Assembly: GCA_903827245.1 (NCBI GenBank) | Contig: CAIKHO010000065.1 | Coordinates: 1 to 64,000 of the forward strand | DNA from: an uncultured Opitutia bacterium | GTDB taxonomy: Bacteria > Verrucomicrobiota > Verrucomicrobiia > Opitutales > Opitutaceae | DNA length: 64,000 bases | Direction: 5' to 3' | The notes under the pieces: model-generated | Databases searched by the model: none | What the model was told of the DNA's origin: nothing | The model's input: the letters and a program-made list of their open reading frames with translations, nothing else | Made by a program: the position numbers and the translations under genes | Shown here: positions 17,417-26,772 of the stretch, piece after piece | Layout: each line of letters begins with the position of its first letter | Numbering within the stretch: position 1 is the stretch's first letter

Positions 17417-18417
17417 CACACATAGGCCGGCAATTCCTGGCGGTAAAATGCCAGGGTCTTGCCCAGCGCCTCCCGCAGGCTGGTCCGCGGACGCCAGCCG
17501 AGCTTTCGGCCGATGAGCCGGTCGTCGGCATAATAATCGCCAATGTCGATCTTCTTCCGGTCATCCGGAAATTTGCGAACGACAAACGTACCGCCTCCAT
17601 TGATTTCAACCAGGGTTTCCGCGAGCTGTTTCAGTGTTACCGGCCGCGGCCCGCCGAGATTAAAGACCTCGCCCTCCGCCTCGCGCCGGCTCGCCGCGAG
17701 CAGGAAGGCCTCGACCGCGTCGTCCACGTAGGTGAAGTCCCGCAACTGGGCGCCACCCCAGACCTCGAACGGGCGTTCCTCGATGAGCCGGCGGATCCAC
17801 ACGCCGACAAAGGTCTGGCGGGCATCCTTGATCCTCATGCGCGGGCCGATCGTGTTGGTGAGGCGCAGCGCGGTCGCCCGGATCCCGTGCACGCGCGAAT
17901 ACAGCAGGTGAAACGATTCCCCCGCGACCTTGTTGATTCCGTTCACATCGACCGGCCGCAGCGGGTGGCCCTCATCCACCGGCAGATAATCCGGCCGGCC
18001 ATAAATTTGCCGCGTGCTCGCAAAGACGATCCGGATGCCGGGGTTGTGCTGGCGGCAGGCCTCAAGGATCGCGAGCTGCGCGCGGCAGTTGATATCGAGA
18101 TCGGCCTGGGGGTCACTCATCGAGTCCATGTGGCTCGTCTGGCCCGCGAGGTTGAAAAGATAGTCCTGCCCCTTCACCATGCTCGGCAGCCGCGGCCAGT
18201 CGCGCACGTCGGCCACATGCACCCGGAGACGCCCCGTAATGCCCGCAAGATTGCGCCGGTTGCCGCCGTACTCCGGGATGAGGCTGTCCACAATCGTCAC
18301 CTTCGCGCCGAGCGCCACCAGCGCATGGGCCAAGTTCGAGCCGATGAAGCCCAGGCCACCGGTCACAAGAACTCGCTTGTCCGCGAAGGCGCGGCGAAAA
18401 TTGGTCCCGGTGGGCAT
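17416..18417 (-). CDS. NAD-dependent epimerase/dehydratase with Asn in the catalytic Tyr position
   Basis: 333 residues from ATG 18417 (an upstream TTG at 18456 would add 13). VLVTGGLGFIGSNLAHAL binding loop, YLFNLAGQTSHMDSM, VFASTRQIYGRPDY and a RDFTYVDDAVEAF C-terminal half similar to UDP-glucuronate decarboxylase/UDP-glucose epimerase relatives. The YxxxK motif reads N159-G-I-N-K163 (DVNGINKVAGE), lacking the general-acid/base Tyr. I recall a subfamily with the DVNGINK motif, so this may be natural rather than damage. It sits in a minus-strand group with a methyltransferase and a large membrane protein. Confidence 0.82.
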   Translation of the reverse strand: MPTGTNFRRAFADKRVLVTGGLGFIGSNLAHALVALGAKVTIVDSLIPEYGGNRRNLAGITGRLRVHVADVRDWPRLPSMVKGQDYLFNLAGQTSHMDSMSDPQADLDINCRAQLAILEACRQHNPGIRIVFASTRQIYGRPDYLPVDEGHPLRPVDVNGINKVAGESFHLLYSRVHGIRATALRLTNTIGPRMRIKDARQTFVGVWIRRLIEERPFEVWGGAQLRDFTYVDDAVEAFLLAASRREAEGEVFNLGGPRPVTLKQLAETLVEINGGGTFVVRKFPDDRKKIDIGDYYADDRLIGRKLGWRPRTSLREALGKTLAFYRQELPAYV

Positions 18418-18477
18418 GTCACTCACAGCAAACACCGCCCGCGCGCCTTCCGCCAACCCGAAAAACGCCCCGGTTCA

Positions 18478-20691
18478 TCAGGGCTCAGGCGGGGCGCTGT
18501 CGGGCTGCACCTCGATCGCGAGGTCATAGACGGCGAAGCCCAGCGGCCGGAGATCCTTTGGGTTCGCAAAGGCCGGCGGCAGGTTGGAACGCAGCTCGAG
18601 GATTGCCCCACCCGGCGGAATCGTGACTTCGGGCACCCGCACCTTGGCCAGCTTGGTGCCGACTTTCACCGTCCGCATGAGCTTCCCGCCCATCCACACC
18701 TGCATTTGCCGCGGCACCACGCTGCGCACCATGAGCTCGCACACGATGCGGCGCGGCCGGTCATGGGGGTTGTCGATCCGCAGGGTGGCGTCCCCCTTCG
18801 TCCAGTGCCAGAGCGTGCTCATCTGATACGGGAGCCGTTCGGCTTCGTACCAGCCGTCACCCAGGTTCGCCTTCAGGTAATAAGGGCTGTCCAGCCTGAC
18901 GATCGAATAGTTTTCGCTCAGCACATTGTAGTCCGCCCGGTCCGGCAGCGTGATCTCGATCAGGCCCGCGTTGAGATCCCACTCGCCCTGCAACGGCGTG
19001 TTTTTTCTCCCCTCGTAGGTGTGCGTTACGAAATACTGCGGCTTGCGCAGCAAAAAGGCGTTGGCCCAGAGGCGCTGCCACATGTCCGGCACCAGCATAT
19101 TGAGCGAGGCAACGTTGGGCATGGCCTCGACCTTCTGGAGGTTGGCCAGTTCCGCATCGACCATGAGCGGCGGCCGCTGCATGCGCACGCTGAAGCGATA
19201 GGCCGCGTTGAGCGTGCCGGCCGTCACGACCAGCGCGAGAGCCCATCCGGCGAGCCGCAGGGCCGGAAAACGGCTGGCCATCAGGGTCACCCAGAAACAG
19301 AGGGCCGCCAGGACGCCGGGATAAAACACCGAGAGCACCTTGTAGGCGTCATAGCTCGCATTGGTGCCCAGCTGGATCCCGCGCAGGTTGAGGTACCCGT
19401 AGCCGATCAGCACCGGGACGGAAAGGGCGAGCGCCACGAATACGCCGGGCCGCTTGCTTTTCGCTCCCTCGAGGAAAGCCGTCGCGAGCAGTCCCACCAC
19501 GGCAAGCGACAATGCTACGTGGAACCAGCCGGACAAGCCGGACAGCTGCGGATCCGCCACGATCCCCAGCCAGCCCTCGGGTGAGAGTCCGGGGATGCGC
19601 CAGCCGAAATCATATTGCTGGAATAGCATGAACCGCTCCGCCATGCCCGCCACACGATCCGCATAGATCGCACCGCAGACCACCAACGGGAGGATCATCA
19701 TCAATGACCAGCGGACCAGGCGGCGCCATTCGCCCCGCCACTGGGCGATCCCACCCGCGTAGGCCAGCGCGGGGACAAAGCAGATGACGAGGATGAAATT
19801 ATACCCGCCCAGCACCAGGGTGTAACCCACCGACAACACTCCGGCCATCATGAGTCCGCGGCGCCAGGCCAGCCGCCCGCGCCAGAGGGCCACCCCGCCC
19901 CACGTGATCAGGACAATGCCGTGGACTGCCACCAACTGCCCCATCGCCACGTGAAAGACCGCATACCAGGTGACCGGGCCCAGCCCGTAGAGCAGGGTGA
20001 TCCACACACTGACACCGCGGCGATAACCCATGAGCGCCCGTGCCATCCAAAATACCAGCGGGAGCGACGTCACCAGCAGCACCATGGTCATCAGCCCCGT
20101 GATCTCGTGGGGCGCACAATGCAGGATCGTACCGTTCAGCGCGATGAGCGCCGACGGCGTGAAATGATTCAGGATCAGCCAGAAATCGAAAAAGTTATGC
20201 ACCGACATGACCGAGACCACCTCGGTCAGCCCAAGGAACCCGCTGCGGTCCGGGCGGGCGAATTCCATCAGGACGCGCGCACCCGCCGCATAGTCGGCCG
20301 CATCGCAACTCCCCAGTGAAATGGTGGTCAGCCCCACGTTCTTGGCCGCCAGCGCCAGCGGCAGCACCAGCGCCCCGAGGCAAAACACCATGCTCACCCA
20401 GATCCAGCCGAACCTGGCCAGATCCTCGCCGAAACGACCGCCATCCCGCGAGAGCGCCACGATGAGCAGCGCCGCCGGCAGGACTTCCGTCCACCCCGCG
20501 TAGCTGTTCGTGCCCGGCAGATTCGCGTAGGCTCCCAGCCAGACGACGAGGGACTGCAGCGCGAGACCCGCCGGACCCGCCAGCACCGGCCAGAAACGCC
20601 GCCACGGCCGCGGCATCACGAGCATCGCCAGGCCCACGCCCCAGAACAGGACGTGCAGCAGCAGGCCAAATGCGACCAGGAAAAAGACCAT
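18478..20691 (-). CDS. Large polytopic membrane protein with C-terminal beta domain (putative GT-C or polysaccharide factor)
   Basis: 737 residues. About twelve hydrophobic segments fill residues 1-490, beginning LVAFGLLLHVLFWGVGL; there is no motif I can tie to a known ligase or polymerase. The last 130 residues are soluble and beta-rich: 'LWHWTKGDATLRIDNPHD', an 'MQVWMGGKLMRTVKVGTK' hairpin and 'LRPLGFAVYDLAIEV'. The same C-terminal module ends the proteins at 23545 and 26773. Context (epimerase and methyltransferase on either side) suggests lipid-linked glycan transfer or export; function is not assignable from sequence alone. ATG 20691 is the only start before the first helix. Confidence 0.8.
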   Translation of the reverse strand: MVFFLVAFGLLLHVLFWGVGLAMLVMPRPWRRFWPVLAGPAGLALQSLVVWLGAYANLPGTNSYAGWTEVLPAALLIVALSRDGGRFGEDLARFGWIWVSMVFCLGALVLPLALAAKNVGLTTISLGSCDAADYAAGARVLMEFARPDRSGFLGLTEVVSVMSVHNFFDFWLILNHFTPSALIALNGTILHCAPHEITGLMTMVLLVTSLPLVFWMARALMGYRRGVSVWITLLYGLGPVTWYAVFHVAMGQLVAVHGIVLITWGGVALWRGRLAWRRGLMMAGVLSVGYTLVLGGYNFILVICFVPALAYAGGIAQWRGEWRRLVRWSLMMILPLVVCGAIYADRVAGMAERFMLFQQYDFGWRIPGLSPEGWLGIVADPQLSGLSGWFHVALSLAVVGLLATAFLEGAKSKRPGVFVALALSVPVLIGYGYLNLRGIQLGTNASYDAYKVLSVFYPGVLAALCFWVTLMASRFPALRLAGWALALVVTAGTLNAAYRFSVRMQRPPLMVDAELANLQKVEAMPNVASLNMLVPDMWQRLWANAFLLRKPQYFVTHTYEGRKNTPLQGEWDLNAGLIEITLPDRADYNVLSENYSIVRLDSPYYLKANLGDGWYEAERLPYQMSTLWHWTKGDATLRIDNPHDRPRRIVCELMVRSVVPRQMQVWMGGKLMRTVKVGTKLAKVRVPEVTIPPGGAILELRSNLPPAFANPKDLRPLGFAVYDLAIEVQPDSAPPEP

Positions 20692-20765
20692 CTAGAACGC
20701 GGGGGTAAGGTTGGACCGGTTGAAAACCGTCCTCATCCCTGCCATCACCCGACCGTGGTTTAAAG

Positions 20766-21509
20766 TCATTTGTTGCCCGGCTTGACCGCCACGGCAAAGA
20801 CCGAGCAACCAAAGGGCAGGCGCCCGACCCGGCTGATCCACGCCTGTTCGACCGCCATCATGGCGTTGAAGGCTGCCTCCAGCGGCGGCGCATAAAGCCT
20901 GACGTCACTGCCCTCCTTTGGCGCCGGCAGCAGTTTGCGACGCATGACAATCAGCGGAAACGGCAGCGTGTTCCAGTAAGTCGCCTGACCTTCGCCAAAG
21001 CCCGCGACCCGCAACTTTTCCAGCACTTCACCGCGGCCGTAGCGCCGCCGCGCGTGCACCGCGATGTCGTGATACGACCACAGCCAGCGGTAGGCCGGAA
21101 GGTTCAGGATCACCACGCCGCCCGGGCGCAGCACGCGGAAAAATTCAGCCAGCGCCGCCGCGTCGTCCTCCACGTGGTAGAGCACATCTGCCGCGATCAC
21201 TGCGTCGCAGGTGCCGTCTGCCAGCGGCAGCGCCGTCACCGAGGCCTCCCTTAAATCCGTGCCCGCGGGACAACGCTGCCGCGCGAGCTCGATCGCCAGG
21301 GGCGAGAGATCGACCCCGCTCCATTTCCATGGTGCCGCGCCGGCCGTCAGGCGCCGGATCAAACCGCCCGTGCCGCAACCTGCATCCAGCACCGCCGCCG
21401 GTCCGCGCAATCGCTTCGCCAGCTCGCGTTCCACCTGAGCGTGGAGTGATCGGAAATACCACATCTGGTCCTCGACGGCGGCGAGCTTGAGGTATTCTTC
21501 GGTTTGCAT
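20766..21509 (-). CDS. Class I SAM-dependent methyltransferase
   Basis: 247 residues from ATG 21509 (MQTEEYLKLAAVEDQMWYF), the start that yields the usual methyltransferase N terminus; an upstream in-frame extension is Arg/Gly-rich and non-homologous looking. VLDAGCGTGGLIRRL is motif I, GVDLSPLAIELA motif II, CDAVIAADVLYHVEDD motif III, and LRPGGVVILNLPAYRWLWSYHD is characteristic of the Methyltransf_11 group often found in glycan clusters. Divergent from the GT gene at 21700 with a 190-base shared upstream region containing a tandem repeat. First gene of the minus-strand group running to 17416. Confidence 0.85.
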   Translation of the reverse strand: MQTEEYLKLAAVEDQMWYFRSLHAQVERELAKRLRGPAAVLDAGCGTGGLIRRLTAGAAPWKWSGVDLSPLAIELARQRCPAGTDLREASVTALPLADGTCDAVIAADVLYHVEDDAAALAEFFRVLRPGGVVILNLPAYRWLWSYHDIAVHARRRYGRGEVLEKLRVAGFGEGQATYWNTLPFPLIVMRRKLLPAPKEGSDVRLYAPPLEAAFNAMMAVEQAWISRVGRLPFGCSVFAVAVKPGNK

Positions 21510-21574
21510 TCGACGGACCGGAATTGACTCTGCGGCATCAGGTGCCCTCTGCAAGCAGCCTCGCTCCACGGTGG

Positions 21575-21610
21575 CGTCCCGCCCGTCCCGCCCGTCCCGC
21601 CCGTCCGGCC
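21575..21610. repeat. Four 9-base tandem repeats
   Basis: CGTCCCGCC is repeated three times exactly and a fourth time with one change (CGTCCGGCC) in the region between the divergent genes at 21509 and 21700. Could be slippage-prone or a regulator-binding array; nothing decides between them. Confidence 0.7.
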
Positions 21611-21699
21611 CGAGCCGGAATCGGCAACCGCCCCGCGTCCCGGCCGCACAAAGGCTTTGCCATGGCCGCGGCAAGGGATTGTCCTTCGCAAATTCATTG

Positions 21700-23340
21700 A
21701 TGGCTCACGCACGCACGCACTTCTCGGGCAGCCCCGCCGGCCGGCGCTGGACCAGTTTCACCGGGTTGTTCTTCGACGAGTTTGCGCCTGACTCCGCTTG
21801 GATCCGCGACGGCGGACGGGTGCGCCTTCCTCCCCTGGAGGAAGTCGACCGGCTGCGCGTGCATGGTGAATTCCTCCCGCACCCGGAGGCCCGCGGCATG
21901 GAGTCCGCCCTGCCCGCCCTGGTTTGCAGCGTGAAGGGCGGCCGGGCCCAACATGTGAGGGCGGACCGGCCGGGCCCATGGGAAATCACTCTCGAACTCG
22001 CGCCGGCGGCCGCGCGCAAGGGTGCGGAGGTGCGCTTCCAACTGCAGGGTGTGGCCTTCACCAACCTGCTGGCCTGGCTGGGCCGCATCACTGGGCTCGG
22101 CTCGCTGCAACGCTTCCGCCAGCAGCGAAAAAACCGCCAACTCCGCGTCACCCGCATCGAGACCGGCGCCGGCGAGGTCATCTACGATTTTTCCCAGCGG
22201 CAGGCGCCCTACTCCGTCGCATTCGCGCGCCGGCACATGCATCTCGGCCTGAATATCGTCGGCTTCCTCACCGCCGACCTCGGCGTGGGCGAGAGCGCCC
22301 GCTGCATGGTCCGCGCCGCCGATGCGGCCAGGTTGCCCGTCGCCTTGGTCCCGCTCAAACTCAACTGCAAGAACCGCCTGGGCGACCAGACTTATGCCGG
22401 CCGCCTGCAGGACGCGAACCCGTACGACGTGAACGTCATTCACCTCGATCCTCCTTCATCGCACGATATCGACCATCATCACGGCCGGGCCTTCCGGGCC
22501 GGCAAGCACAACATCGCCTACTGGGCGTGGGAATTGCCGGAATTTCCCGATGCCTGGATGTCGGCCTTTGATTATTTTGACGAGGTATGGTGCCCGAGCG
22601 AGTTCACGCGCACGGCGATGGAGATGAAATCGCCCGTGCCCGTGATCCGGATGCCCCATGCCATCGCGTTCGCCCGGCCCGAGGGTGACTTCCGTCCGCG
22701 CTTCGGCCTGCCCGCGGATAAATTCCTCTTTCTTTTCGTCTACGACCTCAACTCCTACTCCGAGCGCAAGAACCCGCGCGCCGTCATCGAGGCCTTCCGC
22801 CAGTCGGACCTCGCCGGCTCCGGTGCAGCCCTGGTCATCAAGGTGCAGAACGGCGCCGCCAATCCGGCGGACTTCGCCGCGCTCCGGCTCGCGGTGGCCG
22901 ACCTGCCGGGCACCGTGCTGATCACGGACACGCTTTCCCGCGCCGAGGTCTACGAGTTGGAGAGTGCCTGCGATTGCTTCGTCTCGCTGCATCGCGCCGA
23001 GGGCTTCGGCCTCGCGGTCGCGGAATGCATGTATCTCGGCAAGCCCGTCATTGCCACCGACTGGTCCGCCACGGCGGAATATGTCACCCCGGAAAATGGC
23101 TGCCCGGTCAACTGCCGCGTCGTGACCCTCGCGCAAAACCACGGGCCGTACATGAGGGGATCCGCCTGGGCGGAGGCCGACCCGGCCCACGCCGCCGGCT
23201 GGATGCGGAAGCTCTTTTCCGACCGCGCGCTCGCCGCCCGGCTCGGAGCCGCCGCCCGCTCCACCATCGAGACCCGCTTCGCCCCGGCCGTGATCGGTGA
23301 ACGCTACCGCCGGCGTCTCGAGTCCATCGCCTGGTTTTGA
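21700..23340 (+). CDS. GT4-family glycosyltransferase (GT-B fold) with N-terminal extension
   Basis: 546 residues from ATG 21700. Residues 1-165 are an extension with no motif I recognise. From about 180 the fold is GT-B: LGLNIVGFLTADLGVGESARCM near the N terminus of the catalytic part, IAYWAWELPEFPDAW, VWCPSEFTRTAM, FVYDLNSYSERKNPRAVIEAF, and the C-terminal donor-site motif SLHRAEGFGLAVAECMYLGKPVIATDWSATAEY, the E-x7-E type signature of retaining GT4 transferases. Transfers a sugar from a nucleotide donor during glycan assembly. Likely first gene of its transcript; the next plus-strand gene is not adjacent. Confidence 0.85.
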   Translation: MAHARTHFSGSPAGRRWTSFTGLFFDEFAPDSAWIRDGGRVRLPPLEEVDRLRVHGEFLPHPEARGMESALPALVCSVKGGRAQHVRADRPGPWEITLELAPAAARKGAEVRFQLQGVAFTNLLAWLGRITGLGSLQRFRQQRKNRQLRVTRIETGAGEVIYDFSQRQAPYSVAFARRHMHLGLNIVGFLTADLGVGESARCMVRAADAARLPVALVPLKLNCKNRLGDQTYAGRLQDANPYDVNVIHLDPPSSHDIDHHHGRAFRAGKHNIAYWAWELPEFPDAWMSAFDYFDEVWCPSEFTRTAMEMKSPVPVIRMPHAIAFARPEGDFRPRFGLPADKFLFLFVYDLNSYSERKNPRAVIEAFRQSDLAGSGAALVIKVQNGAANPADFAALRLAVADLPGTVLITDTLSRAEVYELESACDCFVSLHRAEGFGLAVAECMYLGKPVIATDWSATAEYVTPENGCPVNCRVVTLAQNHGPYMRGSAWAEADPAHAAGWMRKLFSDRALAARLGAAARSTIETRFAPAVIGERYRRRLESIAWF

Positions 23341-23367
23341 GCCAAAAGCTCATTCAGTTGCTCCACT

Positions 23368-23389
23368 GCGGAACGGGAAGCCGTTCCGC
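23368..23389. other. Perfect short hairpin in convergent intergenic region
   Basis: GCGGAACGG at 23368-23376 pairs with CCGTTCCGC at 23381-23389 around GAAG. It lies 28 bases after the GT4 stop, between convergent genes, and has no T-run, so it may be a REP-like unit or an mRNA 3' stem rather than a clear terminator. The rest of 23341-23544 shows nothing I recognise. Confidence 0.5.
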
Positions 23390-23544
23390 TACGCTCATCG
23401 CCTGCTTGCAGTCTCCTACATGGAACCATCGAACGATTTTCCATTTTCAGCCGTGGCAGGAATCATCAACGGCACGAGTCCGGCCGAGACCATCGTATTG
23501 GCCGCCGGCGCTGACGACGCCCGCGGCAGTCAGGCTGCGCCTCT

Positions 23545-25224
23545 TCAAGGTTTCACCGTCGGAGCCGCCGGCGCTTCCGCGCGGCGGGTCACCTTGATTT
23601 CCAGGTTGCGCAGGCTGAAGGCCACTTTGCGCAGGTCGCCGTTGGGTGGAAATTCCGCGTCCTGGTCCGTTTCCAGCCGCCAGACCGTGTCGCCGGGATC
23701 AAGGCGCACGTTGGGCACCTTCACCCCGCGTAGCGTGCGCACGGTGTCGCCCGACCACAGGACGCGCTCACCGGCGCTCACGGTGACGTGGCGCTCGTCG
23801 TTGCTTTTCAAGTCGAAGCTGATGTCCGCCATGACCGGGAAAGCCTGCGGATTATGCAGCGTGAGCGAGGCGTTGCCTCGGCTCCAGCGCCAGTAGTCAA
23901 AGCGCGAGCGCTCGGGCAGGAACCACTCCTTGTCGCTGAAAATTGCCTCCACGGTGTGCCCCGTCTTGGCGATCATGTAGAGCTCCCGCGCGCCCGAGAT
24001 GTGATAATCCTCCCGGCCGGGTGGCTTGAGGAAATCCGAGGAAAACACCACCGTGAGGTTGCCCAGCAGCAGCAGGAGCCACCATCTCGGGCCGCGCGGC
24101 ACGAGGATATTGAACGCCAGCGCCATCGGCAACAGCACGCGCGAGGCCGCGCCGGGATAGCCCTCCCAGACGGCGTCGCCCAGTGCTGCCATCAGCACCG
24201 CGTAGGCCACGCCGACCCGCCACCAGGGCTCCTGCCATCGCGGCCGCAACACTAGGAACAGCCACTGTGCCGTCAGCGCCACGAGCATGAGGACGCTCCA
24301 CTGCGCGACCGAGCCGACACCTTCCGACTTCAGCTGCCCGATCGTATTGACCCATTTCGTATAATAGGCGCGAAAGGGCCACGCGAAGTTGTTGCCCGCA
24401 TGCATGCCGTCGCTGCCCACCCACCACCGCAGCACGTAGAGCCAGAGTGCCAGCGGCAATATGGCCAGCACTCCCCGCAGCACGAACGCCGCCCACGCCT
24501 TCACCGTCGGCGCGGCTGGCCAGACCGGCGCACCGGCGGCCAGGATGTTCGTTTCCCGGCCCAGCCCGGCCACGCCCATCATCGCCGCGGACCACCAGGG
24601 CCGGCCGGTCTCGGCCAGGGCCACCGCCGCCGCGATGAGCAGCAGGCTCGGGCCGTCCACCAGCGAGCCCCGCACACTCAGGCAGAGGCCGGAGGAAAAC
24701 AGCACCCCGAACCAGCGGGCAAAATTACCCCAGTTCACGGGCGGAAACCACCGCAGCATCAGCGCCGCCAGCGCCAGCCAGCAAACGATGTTCTGCACGG
24801 CATAAATTTGCAGCGCCCGCGATGGATCGCCCAGCGCGAGCCCATACGCGGTCCACGCAAACAGGATGCGCCGGGCGCGGTAAGGCAGGCTGTCCACCGC
24901 GCGTTTCAGGGCCGGATTGCCCAACCACGGCCGCATCGCGATCTGCGCGTAATACTGCGCATCGTAGCCGTACGAATCCTCTTCCTCGTAGTGGTTGATC
25001 GCACCCGGGCCCAGCGCCGGGATGACCGCGGGCACGTTGTGCTGCGTGCCAAACCGGATGAGATAGGTGAACCCTTTCCCCGGGATGTAGAACTGCGTGC
25101 AAACCCACAGGAACAAACCGACCGTCGCGGCATAAGCCAGCCGGTGCAGCAAGTACGGGTTGCGTGGAAAAAAGGGTTTCAGACTGGCCACGTAAATGTC
25201 AGAAGCCAGTGTTTCAAGGCTCAC
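23545..25224 (-). CDS. Polytopic membrane protein with GYDAQYYAQ motif and C-terminal beta domain
   Basis: 559 residues from GTG 25224; GTG 25191 is an alternative. One N-terminal helix, then an extracytoplasmic loop with EEDSYGYDAQYYAQIAMRPW and SLPYRARRILF, then about nine hydrophobic segments to residue 425, and a soluble beta-rich end (FDYWRWSRGNASLTLHNPQ ... LRKVAFSLRNLEIKV). Collinear with the 523-residue protein at 26773, so they are paralogues. The acidic first loop after helix 1 is where GT-C transferases hold their catalytic Asp/Glu, so a GT-C role is plausible but unproven. It is divergent from the ArnT-like gene with starts only nine bases apart. Confidence 0.8.
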   Translation of the reverse strand: MSLETLASDIYVASLKPFFPRNPYLLHRLAYAATVGLFLWVCTQFYIPGKGFTYLIRFGTQHNVPAVIPALGPGAINHYEEEDSYGYDAQYYAQIAMRPWLGNPALKRAVDSLPYRARRILFAWTAYGLALGDPSRALQIYAVQNIVCWLALAALMLRWFPPVNWGNFARWFGVLFSSGLCLSVRGSLVDGPSLLLIAAAVALAETGRPWWSAAMMGVAGLGRETNILAAGAPVWPAAPTVKAWAAFVLRGVLAILPLALWLYVLRWWVGSDGMHAGNNFAWPFRAYYTKWVNTIGQLKSEGVGSVAQWSVLMLVALTAQWLFLVLRPRWQEPWWRVGVAYAVLMAALGDAVWEGYPGAASRVLLPMALAFNILVPRGPRWWLLLLLGNLTVVFSSDFLKPPGREDYHISGARELYMIAKTGHTVEAIFSDKEWFLPERSRFDYWRWSRGNASLTLHNPQAFPVMADISFDLKSNDERHVTVSAGERVLWSGDTVRTLRGVKVPNVRLDPGDTVWRLETDQDAEFPPNGDLRKVAFSLRNLEIKVTRRAEAPAAPTVKP

Positions 25225-25233
25225 AACGCAAGT

Positions 25234-26766
25234 ATGGATTCATCGCCCCCGACCCCAGCCCTTCCCGCCGTGCGCCAACGGCGATGGCTTGCCCTGGGGG
25301 CGCTTGCGTTGGCCTTCGTCGCCTACGCCGTCTTGCTCGGATACCATATGGGAGCCTATGCCGGTGGCTCCGACTCGTCGGGCTACCTGAACAACGCACG
25401 GCTGCTCCGCAAGGGCCTCGTGCATGTGCCGCGCCGGACCATTGATGGGCTGTCACCCGAGACGCTTTCGGCTTACGCCTATGTGCCACTGGGCTTCAGT
25501 CCGGTAGGCCAGCGCGACATGGTGCCGACCTACCCCATCGGGCTTTCCCTGCTCATGGTGGCCCTGTCGCCGATCACGGGTGCATCGGCCGCGCCGCATG
25601 CCGTGATGTGGCTGCACGCGCTGCTCGGCATCATCCTGATGTTCGCCCTGGCGCGCCTCGCGGGATTGTCCCTCACCGCGACCACGCTGGGCGCGCTGCT
25701 GCTCGGGGCCTGTCCCCTTTATTTGTACATCTCGCTTCAGGCGATGAGCGATACTCCCGCGCTCGTCTGGACCACCGCGGCTGTGTATTTTGCATGGCGG
25801 AGCCAGCGGGCCGCGCCTTGGGCCCTCGCTGCCGGCGTGTCCGTCGCCGTCGCGGTGCTGGTGCGGCCCACCAACCTGCTGATTCTGGCGCCGGTCGCCG
25901 TCTGCCTCGGTTTCGCCTGGCGGCGGTGGCTCGGGCTTGCGCTGGGCGGCGCGCCCGGTGCGGTCCTGCTGGGTGTTTTTAATCACGCGCTTTATGGCAA
26001 GATCCTGACCACCGGCTATGGTGATGTCGGGTCCGCGTTCAGTCTGAAATTTGCGCCGCTTTCGCTGGGCAATTACATCCAATGGCTGCCCGTCTTGCTC
26101 ACGCCCGGCCTCCTGCTCGCCTTGGCCGCGCCTTGGGCCATGCCCCGCGGCCAGCGCCGGTTCCTCGCCGTGCTGGCGTCATGGATCCTGGCCTATGTCG
26201 GATTCTACACCTTCTATTATCACACGCATGAAACGTGGTGGTACCTGCGTTTCGTGCTCCCGGCGTTCCCGGCGATCATTCTGGCCATGCTCTTCACGGG
26301 TCGCGCCATCGCCGCCCGCTGGCCGGCCCGGGCGGCGGGTGCCACGGCCGTATTAATCGCTGTCGGCGTCCTGGGCTGGGACGGATGGTGGGCCAGGCAT
26401 TTTCATGCCCTTGATTCCGGCCGGGGCGAGGCGGTCTATCCCCAGGCCATCACCTGGGCGCGCGCGCATCTGCCCCCCAATGCCGTCATCGCCGCGATGC
26501 AGACGTCCGGCGCCCTGCTCTATTACAGCAACTTCACCTTTATCCGTTGGGATACGTTGTCGGAAAATAAATTCGCCACTGTCGCCGCCGCCTGCACGGC
26601 CTCCGGTCGACCGTTTTATGCGATGCTGCTGCCGTTCGAGATCGAGGATCAGGGTGCGCTCGCCCGCATGCCCGGCCGCTGGACCCAGGTCGGCACCGTC
26701 GATAACCGATATGGACACGTGACCATGTTCAAATGGGAGCCGCCACCACCGGCGGAAGCCCGCTGA
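25234..26766 (+). CDS. Glycosyltransferase family 39/ArnT-like integral membrane protein
   Basis: 510 residues from ATG 25234; the frame is open far upstream but that part is antisense to the neighbouring gene. First helix at residues 17-37, followed by the acidic loop GGSDSSGYLNNARLL, which is the position of the catalytic acidic residue in PMT/ArnT enzymes. Then about nine helices with MVPTYPIGLSLLM, QAMSDTPALVWTT and VRPTNLLIL typical of PMT_2 proteins (PF13231-like), and a short periplasmic tail. Would transfer a sugar from a polyprenyl-phosphate donor on the outer face of the membrane. First of three tightly packed plus-strand genes (6-base gap, then 4-base overlap). Confidence 0.82.
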   Translation: MDSSPPTPALPAVRQRRWLALGALALAFVAYAVLLGYHMGAYAGGSDSSGYLNNARLLRKGLVHVPRRTIDGLSPETLSAYAYVPLGFSPVGQRDMVPTYPIGLSLLMVALSPITGASAAPHAVMWLHALLGIILMFALARLAGLSLTATTLGALLLGACPLYLYISLQAMSDTPALVWTTAAVYFAWRSQRAAPWALAAGVSVAVAVLVRPTNLLILAPVAVCLGFAWRRWLGLALGGAPGAVLLGVFNHALYGKILTTGYGDVGSAFSLKFAPLSLGNYIQWLPVLLTPGLLLALAAPWAMPRGQRRFLAVLASWILAYVGFYTFYYHTHETWWYLRFVLPAFPAIILAMLFTGRAIAARWPARAAGATAVLIAVGVLGWDGWWARHFHALDSGRGEAVYPQAITWARAHLPPNAVIAAMQTSGALLYYSNFTFIRWDTLSENKFATVAAACTASGRPFYAMLLPFEIEDQGALARMPGRWTQVGTVDNRYGHVTMFKWEPPPPAEAR

Positions 26767-26772
26767 ACCGGC

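Noticed and set aside
17332-19584. A 750-codon open frame on the plus strand
   Set aside because: Antisense to the epimerase and large membrane-protein genes, with shadow-type composition; its start lies inside a palindrome.
24400-25233. Long upstream extension of the ArnT-like frame
   Set aside because: It runs antisense through the neighbouring membrane-protein gene and lacks hydrophobic segments; the ATG at 25234 begins the real N terminus.
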